18,933 nt of DNA from Smittium culicis (taxonomy: Eukaryota; Kickxellomycota; Harpellomycetes; Harpellales; Legeriomycetaceae). The DNA lies in NCBI GenBank assembly GCA_001970855.1, contig LSSN01005231.1:1-18933 (forward strand), read 5' to 3'. The notes beneath the pieces are model-generated. The model was not told where the DNA came from. It worked only from the letters and a program-made list of their open reading frames with translations, and ran no database searches. The position numbers were made by a program, and so were the translations under genes. Shown here piece by piece: positions 8,464 to 18,798 of this stretch (position 1 is its first letter; the number at the start of each line of letters is the position of its first letter).

Positions 8464-10539
8464 TTAGAGGCCAACGTGGACGTTATAGTTGCTTGGAACA
8501 AAGGAAGACTGCGAGATCTTCGAGTAGCTGCTGTTTGAGCTTGCGAGTCTTTCTTCGAGGAGTGGTCTAAAGTGTCTGATAAGTCCTTGGACTGGCCATG
8601 CTGCTGCATCTCCCAAAGCACAAATGGTTTGGCCTTCGATTTGTCTGGTTATTTCATAAAGCATATCGATTTCGCTACTGTGGCCATTTCCTTTATTAAA
8701 CCTGGTCATCATGCTATCAATCCATTTAGTTCCTTCGCGGCATGGTGTGCATTGGCCGCAAGATTCGTGTCTGTAGAAGCTCGATAGTCTTGCAATCGCT
8801 GAGATGACGTCTGTTGACTTGTCCATAACGATTACTGCTGCGGTTCCTAAACCCGATTGCAAGTCACGCAAGTTGTCGAAATCCATCAAAGCATCGTCAC
8901 ACAAGTTCTTGGGTAAAAGTGGTACTGAACTGCCTCCTGGAATAATAGCCAACAAATTGTCCCATCCGCCTTTAACGCCGCCACAATGTCTCTCGAGTAA
9001 TTCTCTCAATGGAATACTCATTTCCTCTTCAACTGTACATGGGTTGTTAACATGCCCGCTAATGCAGAACAATTTAGTTCCAGAGTTTCTTGGAGCACCA
9101 AATCCTGCAAACCATGATCCACCTCTACGCAAGATAGTAGGTGCAACAGCAACAGTTTCAACGTTAGCTACTGTAGTTGGGCATCCAAACAAACCAGTAT
9201 CTGCAGGGAATGGTGGCTTCATTCTTGGCTTTCCTTGTTTACCTTCGATGGATTCAATAAGAGCTGTTTCTTCACCGCAAATGTATGCGCCTGCGCCTCT
9301 GTGGACATAAATATCAAAGTCGTAGCCTGAACCACAAGCGTTCTTACCAATAAGACCAGCTTATTTCAAACATCAAATTTTAATTTTTAAAAATAGATAA
9401 AACAAAAATGGTTAAATTTCAAGGTTGTAAATATAAAAAACAGTGCATATCATAGTTTTTAAACGAAAAAAGAAATATGAATATAGAATTAATATAAATA
9501 TAAAACCAGATTTAGGAAATATGTTAAAATGAGTGTAGGTACCTTTATAAGCTTCATCAATGGCAATTTGGAGATTGTTAGCTTCTTGAACAAATTCACC
9601 ACGGATGTAGATATAGGCTATAAATAATTAATCAAGATAAAAAGGATATTAGATGTAGAGTTGAGTAATGATTAAGACAACACTGTAGTTGATTAGTAAA
9701 AAAAACCAAATTGAAAAAGAAAAAAAAGAAAAGCTTACCAGCATTGGCAACCATGGCTCTTCCAGCGAGGAGACAGCCTTCGACGAGCTTGTGTGGATCG
9801 TGTCTTAGAATTTCACGATCCTTGCAGGTTCCTGGTTCTCCTTCATCAGCGTTGATGACCAAGTATCTCTTTCTAAATAAAATGCAAAATCAAGCATGTT
9901 TAATAAATTAGAAAATAGAAAAGTATTACTCATAAGGTGAGATTGAGAAATCTATTTTAAATATATCTTTAGAGAAAATAACATAAAGTTGAAAGTATAC
10001 CTTCCAGGTGAAGATTTTCCCATAAAGCTCCATTTGAGACCACTTGGGAAGCCAGCACCACCTCTTCCTCTGAGACCAGAATCTTTCATTTCTTTCAAGA
10101 TCCAGTCTTCGCCTTTGAGGATGATTTCCTTAGTTTTGTGCCAATCACCGCGAGCGAGTGCGCCCTTAAGCTTGAAGTCGTGGATTCCATAGAGATTGGT
10201 GAAGATTCTATCTTGGTCCTTAAGGCCACCGTATTTTCTTGGGGTAGAGGTTTCGACGGTTGTGGCCAGACCTTTGCTAGCAATAGCATGGATACGAACC
10301 TTTGGGACTATCATAATAAGTAAAATTTGTTTATAAGATTGTAATTTGTTACAAGTTGAATGTAGCATAAGAGAAAGAAAATAATAAAAGCCAAATATTG
10401 AACATTATATAATTTAATTAGCCAGAAGCTAAAGCTGTGGAATTAGTTTAAATCAATGAAAACATGTGGATGAACTATAAAAAATATGAATACTATTTTT
10501 TAGGTTGCAGTTACCTAACTTTGAAAAATTAGAAAGCAT
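8464..10539 (-). CDS. NDUFV1: NADH dehydrogenase (complex I) 51-kDa flavoprotein subunit
   Basis: Oxidises NADH in the matrix arm of complex I, holding FMN and the 4Fe-4S cluster N3. Five exons: 10539-10515, 10307-10001, 9872-9739, 9617-9543 and 9359-8464, giving 478 aa. Introns: 10308-10514, 9873-10000, 9618-9738 and 9360-9542; every junction restores family sequence (for example [13 protein letters not shown] and [14 protein letters not shown]). The first 25-nt exon encodes MLSNFSKL and, with the start of exon 2, a basic mitochondrial presequence. Motifs: [13 protein letters not shown] at 89-101 (FMN/NADH), [27 protein letters not shown], and the N3 ligands SCGQCTPC (Cys381, 384, 387) with TIC (Cys427). 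Length is near human (464) and Neurospora (about 490). The final intron uses an AAG acceptor, unusual but required by the frame. All key residues are present, so it looks functional. Confidence 0.95.
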
Positions 10540-11205
10540 TTTTAGATTATCTTTTGCTTTGATGCCTGAATAGCTCAATACCTAGAAGGGGTGTGAGAGA
10601 AGGTGGTGAGGGTGTTTTGAGTTTGTGTACTAGATCGCTTATATGATTGAATCTAAACAGTAATAATGTGTTTGGGGTTTTCACAAATTAGATTCTGTTT
10701 TTGAATAAAAAGTTTGAGGTTTTAATACAAGAAAAAAAAGTCTAAAAGCAAAACCTTTAAGATAATAAATGTGCTGTAATAAAGCTAATGATAAATATTT
10801 ATTAATTTCAAATTTAGACCGCAGTTATTTATCTGCTTGATTTAATCTAATATTTATCTACTATCTAAGATAATCCAACCAAAGCCTTCAAAATATCCGA
10901 TAGTTTATGCCAATTATTGGATAAGCGGTATCAAATAATATATAGCGATATCTAAATCAGTGGACGTAGTCAATGACCAATTTTATAAGCCAATTAAATA
11001 TATTAATAAAATTATAAATGAAATCAGACAAGTAATATCGCAGGAAAAAAAACACATATTATTAACAATTGCCAATTAAGTATACAACATTTATGAGAAG
11101 TAATGTAATTAAGCGGTAGTATATATAAGTATTGTATTTAAGCGGTAGTATATATGAAAAGTAATGCATAGATATAAGGAATAACGGAGAGTGAAAAAGA
11201 TATAT
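10540..11205. other. Intergenic region between the b5 gene and NDUFV1
   Basis: A+T-rich NDUFV1 upstream region and 3' flank of the cytochrome b5-like gene. No gene or clear TATA box for NDUFV1 was seen. A 29-bp tandem duplication lies near its right end (listed separately). Confidence 0.55.
11099..11156. repeat. 29-bp tandem duplication
   Basis: Two adjacent 29-bp units share an exact 18-bp core, TTAAGCGGTAGTATATAT, at 11109-11126 and 11138-11155, with a few mismatches outside it. A fragment of a third unit (AGTAATG) follows. It is non-coding, about 50 bp beyond the stop codon of the cytochrome b5-like gene, so probably in or next to its 3' UTR. Confidence 0.7.
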
Positions 11206-12166
11206 TTATCTAAGAAATCCGACGAGGCATTTGTCGAGCATAAGTTCAGGGTTGACCCAGCTGTGGTATTCGAGAAAGAGTTTGGTGCCGTCCTTACCGG
11301 CACCACGCATGAGCTCGCCCTTCCCGCCTGGATGGAAAGGAAGGTAGTCCGTAACGTTGTACACCTTGCCGAACAGGACCATCCAGCAGTCTTTGCGAGT
11401 ATTGTGTTGAGCGACCTGCTCAAGAGTATAGCTGCTCAATTCGGTAACGCCCTTTATCCAACGGTCAAAAAAAAAGAAGAAAAAGATACAATAGATACAA
11501 TAGATAATAAGTAAGTGTGTAATATGTCTTTATCAGAACAGTCAACTTTATAAATTATATATAAGCGAGTCAAAGGTATAAAAATTTCTTATTTTTTAAA
11601 ATTTTTTTGGCAAAAAAATGTAAATGGAGAGAACTATATAAATGACTTACGCGCAGATCTTTGCCTGAAGATTTGAGACGCGCCCAGTCAAGTGGCGAAA
11701 ATCCGGGCTTTAAACGCGCAAATCTAAAATCTCTTTTTGAAGGGCCTGCTTGCGTGGTTAACAATACGGGCTCTAACAAGATAAATACGATTAGAATCAA
11801 AGCTCGGAAATATATTTATGCGAAAAAGTTTAAAATAAATTCAAGTAAAGAGTTGAGATTAGACATATAAAGCGTAGATTAAATTTTTGTGAATGAATAC
11901 TGTTGACTCCCAATAAATTCGAGGATGTCTTTTCCCCTCCCTATATTAAAAAAAAAAGTATAAGTTCTAGTAATTTAAATTCAAAAAATAAATTTGTATG
12001 AGGAATAGAGATTTTGCATGGGTGAAAATCAATAACTAAAAAAAAATTGCGAGTAATTGTGTATTCAAGGTACATATTTAATAATGATATGAGTTACCGC
12101 AGAGAAATATGTATAAATGGGTTTAACCAGATAATTTAAAAGGCTGAATACCTGCTTATCCTCCAT
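11206..12166 (-). CDS. Cytochrome b5-domain protein, IRC21-like
   Basis: A soluble haem-binding b5 protein, probably an electron carrier; the physiological partner is unknown. Two exons are strongly supported: 11772-11651, encoding LKPGFSPLDWARL and KSSGKDLR, and 11451-11206, encoding the b5 core. Their junction gives KDLR-GVTEL, typical of this fungal family. The core has HPGG with haem ligand His99 and YHSWVN with haem ligand His122. No transmembrane tail follows, unlike microsomal b5. The conserved part has no ATG, so I infer two upstream exons: 12166-12152 (MEDKQ) and 11940-11901. Introns would be 11941-12151, 11773-11900 and 11452-11650. This keeps phase and gives 140 aa, with a CTAAT branch-like site before the second acceptor. 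The N-terminal 19 residues are therefore tentative. The last intron uses an AAAG acceptor. Confidence 0.75.
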
Positions 12167-15100
12167 AATAATCCACTCGCAAATCCGTGCTGTTAAATCG
12201 TAAGTCTCACGAATATTATATAAATAAACAAAATATTATACAGTCTCTGTTTTAGTAGCTTAGTAGTGATATCTGTAATGAGAACCTTAAACCTATTTTT
12301 TTCGAGTTATTTTTTTATAGTGCTACAGTTTTTAATAAATATTAAATACATATAAATAAAATAAATTAAATTAAAGCTTGAAAAGAGTTTCTAGATTACT
12401 CGCATTAATGGCTACGTTTTTTTTTTTTTACTTTTAAATGTTAGCATAAACTTTTCTCGATTTTATACTCAGTTCCTTTTAGCTAAATTTAATCTTTCCT
12501 TATCATTTTCCTTTCCAGCTTACAACCAACTTTTACATAACCAACTTTTCACTTTCGCATTCGTAGCTTTTACCAAATATCTTTTTAAAAAGTTCCATAA
12601 AAACTTTTTTTTTTTTATAATTTGGCTTGCTTCAGCTTACTTGAAGCCACATACTTGTATCAAAATTAGTGCATTTAATACCGAATTTCCGTTTATTGAA
12701 TGGATGGAAATTGAAACATAAAACTTTAATGCATAAGAATATCTTTTGATTTTGCCTTTTGTTATACGATAAATAAAAAAATATCTTTTTTTACCTGTAT
12801 ATAAATCATTTCGTGATATTCCAGAAATAATATTACGTCTCTAATATCCTACAACGCTTAACCTCTATATTCAGATAATATAAACAGCAGTGGTCTTAAG
12901 CAACCAGAAATTAAATACTGCAAATACTAATAAAAGATTTTTTTCTCAACTATTCCCCCACATTCTGATTTTTTGTAGATGAATTCGCACAATTTAACTA
13001 TAATTCTAAAATATCTATTTCTTATTTAAAATAATGGAAAAGGGATTTTCCCGAGATATTTAGCAGCGCCAAATTTAAAATCTTATAACAAAAAAATCCG
13101 CTTTATAGTTTTCATTAAACTCGCTGTGTATACGATATTCAATCACTACTCATTTCCAAAAGAAAAAAAAACTTTCTCAAGGCTTTTTTTTTTTACGATT
13201 TATAGCTTAATACACCCTGTTTCTAATTTTTTCATGCTGATAGGTGAAATATAATAAATGGTCGAATAAACTAAAGTCCAAGAGACAAAAGAAATAAACA
13301 TTTTTCGACAGAGTTAATCTCAAAATATCAACATTTATTTATTAGTTTAGGGAGTTGATATAAAGTCGCCTATACCGGTAAAAGTAGTTGTAAACAGTAG
13401 AATTTTTCAATATTACTTTTTAACTGAATTACGTTTTATACGCCCAACTATAATTTTTTTTTTTTTTGGTAATTATATATAAAGCAATAGTGCATACTCG
13501 CGCACATCAAATCAAATCTAATCATTATTGTTGGTACAATCTAGTAATAAAAGTATGTTGCGAGAATTTCGAGAAAGTATATATAAATTAGTAGCTGGTT
13601 GGAGATGAGAATGTATTTATTATAGTAATAAATTAAATTCTTTTTTTTTTATTTTGTTACGCAAATGGTCTTTTAAGCCATATAAAAAATTGAAAATAAA
13701 AAATCGAGGGTTACTATGAACATAACATTCAATTCACAGAATAAATAGACATTCTCGTTTTTAATTTTTTAAAATTTTTTTATTTATAGTATAGTTCGAG
13801 TGAAAGAATGAATGAATGTCTATAAATATAACTGATTTCAAAAAAAAAAAAAGGGAAAAAAGTAGGAATTTGATATCAAACGCAAACACAATAAAAAGCT
13901 TATAGATAGATGTGGCTATAAAAAAAAAATTTTTTTTAAACAATTGACTTGTTTGTATTGGACTTGAAGAACAATTACATCTTTATAAATGTTATACTAC
14001 CTGAATTATTTTTAAAAACGAATAAACGTTTTATATCCACTATAATTCATAATATTTTACGCCAAAGTTCCATCTCATCCACAACTTTATTATCACCATC
14101 CTTTGTAGTGATCAATTGTGTATGCTTTTACTTAATTAAAGGTATACTATATTCATAATTTATAGCAGCGATGTTACCTTGTTAAATAAAGAAGAGCTTT
14201 TCTAGATATCAAGTTTTAATTGTTATGCCATATATTTTAATTGGATAAACGTAGGTACTTTTTCAGCCTTTTATCTTCTGTACATACTCTTGTTACTCTG
14301 CTTTTTATTGTGCACTATATACATTTATTCTGTTTGATAATGATGCAGAACCTGGATATATCACGCAAGTTGATTTGTTATTTTTTTCTTTTCTTTGGAG
14401 AAACTATATGGGTTTTTTTTTCTTTCATATTTGTATCGCATAACGTTGTAGTTCTTGCAAACCTAACTTTAAAAAAAAATATATGAAAAGCTATTTCTCA
14501 TAAACATTCCCATCTGTCTCTTACTTCCGTTTCGTTAATTATAATATTATTTACCTACCTTGATTTTATGCCCCATTAAAAAACTTTAAAAATAAGCTTT
14601 ATAATCAGTTATATATAAAGTTTCGATTCTTATTTTTACTTGTTTTATCAATATAGTCCCTAATTTTTTTTTTTTGATTTATCAAAGTAAGGTTTAGCAA
14701 GGTAGTTTGTTATAACCATTACTGATTATTCAGGCTCTAACGAATAGCTTTTTTTTCTACTGAAATTTCCTATAACCTATATATATTCTCGATAACTAAT
14801 ATCTGGAAGAGCCATATTTGTCTACTTCCAACTATACCTTTTAACAGCGCACCAAAAAAAAAACCTCCCAACAGACTTTTACTTTATAGATAATTATTTT
14901 CGAGTCAAAATAATATCAAAGGTTAGTTTACACTTTAATAAATAAGTTTTTTGGGTTAAAATTCAGAAACGCACGATAAATCATGTTTGATGAATGAATA
15001 ATAATTATTATCAAAATCACGAACATTGATAAATATATGAAATATATATTAGTATTCAAACGTATATTGGTGTGTGTGTATATATAAATTAAATTAGATA

Positions 15101-15185
15101 TCTAAATATTAACACCATATGACTTGTTTTATAATAGAATAGATCAGCAAAGATTAATAGATCGAGACGATTCAAAAGATAGAAA
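12167..15185. other. Gene-free 3-kb gap between divergent genes
   Basis: Very A+T-rich, full of A and T runs. It separates the minus-strand b5 gene from the plus-strand DUF7137-like gene and so should hold both promoters. Open frames near 13761-13943, 13949-14158 and 14241-14486 encode only Phe/Ile/Leu/Tyr/Asn-rich low-complexity sequence with no recognisable family, and I do not call them genes. A TATATATAA run at about 15079 is a possible TATA element for the plus-strand gene. A TTCGAGAA plus TATATATAAAT pair at 13568-13588 resembles an orphan promoter. Confidence 0.55.
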
Positions 15186-16219
15186 ATGAATTTTAGAAAG
15201 CTATTTTTTTTAGTTTTTATAGCCAGATGCCAGTCAGATACGACAGATGGTAAAATAAATTATTATGAAATTATAAAATAATAGTCATAACAACAATAAT
15301 AGCTAATGATAAGCATTTCTTTGTTTTATTCATTGAAATAAGATGTAAATTAATAAGGAATTAAGACAACTAAAACTTTTATGTCATTAAAGTAGTGAAT
15401 ACTGCAGCGGGTAAGACGGATGCGTCAGTTACAGCAGCGGGATCATCAGCATCAGCATCAGCATCAGTGTCAGTGTCAGTGTCAGTGTCAGTAATGGCAC
15501 AACCTACAACAGGATCGGCAGATAGTGTCAAACCAACGGATGGAGCTAGCAGCAGCGAGAAATCGGAAGCGAAATCCGCAGGCAGTGACGAGGAATCGAG
15601 CGGCGATAAGAAGAGCAAGAGTGGCGACGATAGCGGCGAGATGGGGGATGGCGAGAGCGGGGAGATGGAGGATGGCGAGATGGAGGAGGGGAACGGGCAG
15701 CCGGGCCGTATCCAGATGATCACGCCGCCGAGCACGCTTGCGAACCCGCTGTTTGAGCTTGACAGTAAGGTGAAGCTGACATGGAAGTACAACAACGACA
15801 CGAGTAGTCCGCCGAAGAAGCTGATGATTATCGGGCAGATGCCGAACACGGGGCAGTTCAACCAGCCGGGCACGAACCTGCCGATCCAGTGGAACATAGC
15901 GGTGAACATTACCGGGACGAAGTATACGTGGGACACGAAGACGCAGACACCGCAAGGAATATCATTGAGTGCGATATCAGGGTACAGGATGTTTTTCTAC
16001 GATGGCGACATTGGGTTCAAGCAGGGCAATGCAGTGCACGAGGGCAAAATCATCAATTTCGCGCTATCTTTTTCTATGTACCGCAGCGACTACAAGAACA
16101 CAAACGACGGTGTACCTAAAAACTACAACCCTAATGCGTCAGCTAAATCGGGATCCAATATTTTGCTAGTAACTACGCTTTCTCTTTTGGCTGCTTCTGC
16201 TGGCTGCCTGCGAATTTAA
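15186..16219 (+). CDS. Secreted, probably GPI-anchored DUF7137-like surface protein
   Basis: Probably a fungal cell-surface or wall protein; its molecular role is unknown. Exon 1 (15186-15249) encodes MNFRKLFFLVFIARCQS, a signal-peptide-like start. Intron 15250-15395 (GTAAAA...TAG) leads in phase to exon 2 (15396-16219); total 295 aa. Order: signal peptide; Ala/Ser/Val dipeptide repeat (about 39-54); a long Ser/Lys/Asp/Glu-rich acidic linker (about 70-120); then a domain beginning MITPPSTL near 129 with TWKYNN, WNIAVNIT, WDT and FFYDGD, resembling fungal DUF7137 domains; and a hydrophobic C-terminal tail (about 276-292) after a small-residue SAKSGSN stretch, as in GPI-anchor signals. Possible N-glycosylation sites are NDT, NIT and NAS. 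The coding sequence is markedly G+C-rich against its flanks. Without exon 1 the frame has no proximal ATG, which supports the spliced model. The DUF assignment is from memory of the pattern. Confidence 0.78.
15446..15493 (+). repeat. In-frame hexanucleotide repeat encoding Ser-Ala/Ser-Val
   Basis: Eight tandem 6-bp units: TCAGCA three times, TCAGTG four times, then TCAGTA. They are in frame and encode alternating Ser-Ala then Ser-Val in the N-terminal part of the surface protein. Such repeats change length by slippage without breaking the frame. Confidence 0.9.
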
Positions 16220-16577
16220 GTAGCGGATTAGATGTGGATTCAACTTTTGGACGATTATTATGGATGAGAGACTGTTTTAGCCAGGCTCTTGAATTTATTC
16301 TCGGATTTATATATCAATAACTTTATGCCCGCAATTACTTATAAGGCGCAATATAGTATTTTACTCTTTTTAACAAAACTATTAGTAAATGTGAGCTATG
16401 ACTCTTTTTAAAAATAATTAAAACTATTAATCAAGCATATTAAATGGGTATATAAATAAATCTGTCTTTAATGAATGGACGTAGGCTTTATAGTTGATTA
16501 TTTTAGCGGCTGCAATGTTAGCTTTTACAGTTAAAGAATTTTATTGAGTACAGTTTGTATGTTTTTGAGTTTTTGGT

Positions 16578-16677
16578 TTAACCCTCCAAGTCCTGATTTT
16601 TTCAATTTCCAAATGATAAAGTATGCATTTTAATTATCAAATGCATATTTTATGCACTCCAGGACTTGGAGGGTTAA
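16578..16677. repeat. Nested perfect inverted repeat (possible hairpin)
   Basis: An 18-bp arm, TTAACCCTCCAAGTCCTG at 16578-16595, is matched exactly by its reverse complement at 16660-16677. Within the 64-nt spacer lies a second perfect pair, TATGCATTT at 16622-16630 and AAATGCATA at 16639-16647, with an 8-nt loop. RNA from either strand could fold into an interrupted stem of about 100 nt. The arms are G+C-rich for this region. No duplicated target site flanks it, so a transposon origin is not shown. Confidence 0.85.
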
Positions 16678-17374
16678 GGAAATGCAGCTGAATTTCATAT
16701 CATGATTTGCAGCGCATATTTCTCGCCACCAAAAAAGATGTCAAATTGAAAAAAAAAGTGTCTATAAAACCAAGGTCTATACATTTTCTTACAGCGAGTT
16801 CGAGGGGGCTATTGGCTATAGCAACAACAGAGGTCCAATAGAATAATAGAAGACAAGCTTTTTTATTATAGCGATTTTATTTGCCAGTATAGTTTAGATA
16901 AACCTGCTGGTTTAATCAGATAATCTACTTTGACATAGCTTCAAGTATTTGGGATATTTTTGGTGGAAGCGGAACTTTTTTTGCTAGAAACTCCATTTGC
17001 TTATTTTAATTAGGATAAGCTATTGGTTGTACCACTTAAATCATTCTATTATTTATCCTAATCAAATCTAAAAATAATTTTTGAAGCAAAGGAAATTCTT
17101 AAAAGATAAATTTTATATCCTCACAATAATCTCCCATTTAGTAGAAATCAAGACTGAATAGCCGCGAAATTTAAAAACTCATAAAAACTGTCATCACATA
17201 GATAATCTCCCTTTTAAATAAATTATGGGGAATGTTTTCATTTTTTATAGCTCTATGATCAGCCTATCATTGCTCAGATCGTGTATTTCCCCTCAAAATA
17301 AAGCCTATCACCTGACGCTCTGAATAGTAGTGGCTGAAACAATTCGCTAGACTGGACTCTTGTCAACAGTTTAT

Positions 17375-17385
17375 GGGCCAATCAG
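17375..17385. promoter_or_regulatory. CCAAT box (GGGCCAATCAG) upstream of phosphomannomutase
   Basis: Exact 11-bp match to the box upstream of DRE2 at 8089. It lies 417 bp before the phosphomannomutase start and contains the HAP/CBC-type core CCAATCA. Function is inferred only. Confidence 0.35.
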
Positions 17386-17576
17386 TGCCGTTTACATTGA
17401 AGAGTAATCGAATAATGTGCGGGAAGTTCCGAATTAGGGAGAAAATGCCAAACGAATTGCAGTCAAAAAACTTGCAAATCTTTATTCCGACGCAGGAAAA
17501 TAAATGTAATTAAATAAAATTAAGCGTAAACACAAAACTCAAATATTCAACAAGATTAGGAGTCGGAAAACAAAAG

Positions 17577-17584
17577 TATAAATA
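17577..17584 (+). promoter_or_regulatory. Possible TATA box of phosphomannomutase
   Basis: TATAAATA in the context GTATAAATACC, facing the phosphomannomutase gene about 208 bp upstream of its ATG. Confidence 0.4.
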
Positions 17585-17791
17585 CCATCTATTAAGTTTA
17601 ACAAACAATTAATTTTAATCTTGTTAAACTCAAAATTATAAACTAAAAGATCTCTAAAGTTCAGAATTCAAAGTTTTGCTTTAATTTTTTTAGTTGACTA
17701 TTACACACTTTCTTCAATAGTCAATTCGTAACAACCACTTTATACTATACCTGTAATATTTCCTTAGCAACCAAGCACTAATATAGAAAAA

Positions 17792-18553
17792 ATGAGCGCT
17801 CCTTGGAAATCAAGACAACTACCTAAAACTATCTGTCTCTTCGACGTTGACGGCACTTTGACCCCATCCCGCGGTAAAATCGGCCCTGAAATGAAAGACG
17901 CTCTTGCCCGCCTTAGAAAAATTTGCGCTATTGGTTTCCTCGGTGGCAGCGATCTCAGCAAGCAGCACGAACAGCTAGGCAAAAACATTCTCGACGAGTT
18001 CGACTTTTGCTTCTCTGAAAACGGCCTAGTCTCCTTCCGCTGCGGCGAGCCCCTCCCCAAGCAGAGCTTCATTGGCTTCTTGGGCGAAGAGAGGTACAAG
18101 AAATTCGTCAATTTTGTCCTCCACTATATTGCCGACCTCGACATCCCAATCAAGCGCGGCACTTTCGTCGAGTTCAGGAACGGCATGGTCAACATCTGCC
18201 CTATCGGAAGAAACTGCTCGCAAGAAGAGCGAAAAGCCTTCCTCGAAATCGACAACAAGCACGGCTACAGAGCCGAATTTGTCAGCAAGCTTGAAAAAGA
18301 GTTCCCCGACTACGGACTCAAATACTCTATTGGCGGCGAAATCTCTTTTGACGTATTTCCAGTTGGTTGGGACAAAACTTTCGCATTAAACCACCTCAAA
18401 AATGAAGACTTTGACGCCGTTCACTTCTTCGGCGACAAAACTATGCCCGGTGGCAACGACTACGAAATCTATACCTGCGAGGGTGTCATCGGCCACTCCG
18501 TCAAGAACCCCGAAAACACCTTAGAAACCTTAAACAAACTATTCGGTATCTAA
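17792..18553 (+). CDS. SEC53: Phosphomannomutase (SEC53/PMM type)
   Basis: Converts mannose-6-phosphate to mannose-1-phosphate in the cytosol, the precursor of GDP-mannose for N-glycans, O-mannosylation and GPI anchors. The gene is intronless and encodes 253 aa; the yeast enzyme has 254. It is a HAD-superfamily enzyme with a C2-type cap. The nucleophile motif FDVDGT is at 17-22 (Asp18 phosphorylated, Asp20 acid/base), followed by LGGSDLSKQ and SENGLV. The cap carries EFRNGMVNICPIGRNCSQEER at about 127-147 (substrate-binding Arg and Asn). The metal-binding core motif FFGDKTMPGGNDYEI is at about 212-226. ATG at 17792 follows an A-rich leader (A at -3) and aligns with the family start. All catalytic residues are intact. 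It is convergent with the partial gene at the right edge. Confidence 0.97.
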   Translation: MSAPWKSRQLPKTICLFDVDGTLTPSRGKIGPEMKDALARLRKICAIGFLGGSDLSKQHEQLGKNILDEFDFCFSENGLVSFRCGEPLPKQSFIGFLGEERYKKFVNFVLHYIADLDIPIKRGTFVEFRNGMVNICPIGRNCSQEERKAFLEIDNKHGYRAEFVSKLEKEFPDYGLKYSIGGEISFDVFPVGWDKTFALNHLKNEDFDAVHFFGDKTMPGGNDYEIYTCEGVIGHSVKNPENTLETLNKLFGI

Positions 18554-18798
18554 CCCCCTCCCCCTCCCCATTTTTCTTTAAAACTTACATACTACTACAT
18601 AAAGAAAAAATAATTCACTTCATTTCACATCACATCACATCATAAAATATAAATAAAAGTTAATATACAAAACTAAATTACTCTACTTTGTATAATAATA
18701 AATCTATCTACTATATCCATTTTAATATATTCCATTAATTTATCTAGTATGGTAAAAAAAAAAAAAAACATATTTAGCGAACAAATAATAATATAGAT
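18554..18798. other. Convergent intergenic region after phosphomannomutase
   Basis: A+T-rich 3' flank shared by two convergent genes. It has a short CACAT repeat (three full units, 18626-18640) and an AATAAA at about 18651 that could be the phosphomannomutase polyadenylation signal. A 15-nt A run follows at about 18755. Confidence 0.5.

Larger units (their letters stand above)
16220..17791. other. Intergenic region upstream of phosphomannomutase
   Basis: A 1.57-kb A+T-rich region with no credible gene. It contains the nested inverted repeat at 16578-16677, a small hairpin TAAACC-TGCT-GGTTTA near 16900, a CCAAT box at 17375 and a TATA-like site at 17577. The left part should be the 3' UTR of the surface-protein gene. 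Confidence 0.6.

Noticed and set aside
11206..11439. A stand-alone 77-residue cytochrome b5 protein starting at 11439
   Set aside because: The start would be TTG. The conserved family sequence continues upstream through a GT-AG intron into LDWARL...KDLR, so it is an exon.
336..12166. Five same-strand genes as a co-regulated cluster
   Set aside because: Functions are unrelated housekeeping steps and the spacings are 450-1440 bp with separate flanks, so shared orientation is probably coincidence.
12420..13850. Long A and T homopolymer runs as possible retroelement tails
   Set aside because: Such runs occur throughout the intergenic DNA, with no adjacent reverse transcriptase, target duplications or terminal repeats.
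13761..14486. Three short open frames in the 12-15 kb gap
   Set aside because: Composition is Phe/Ile/Leu/Tyr/Asn-rich as expected from A+T-rich non-coding DNA, with no family resemblance.
15379..15955. Minus-strand open frames of 155-185 residues opposite the surface-protein gene
   Set aside because: They arise from the G+C-rich coding exon and its repeats; the plus strand has signal peptide, domain motifs and GPI-like tail.
16795..16820. GAGTTCGAGGG resembling a tRNA T-arm
   Set aside because: No matching acceptor stem, D-arm or anticodon arm could be laid out around it. I found no tRNA elsewhere in the window.
17764..18389. Antisense and alternate-frame open frames over phosphomannomutase
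   Set aside because: Shadows of a fully conserved intact gene.
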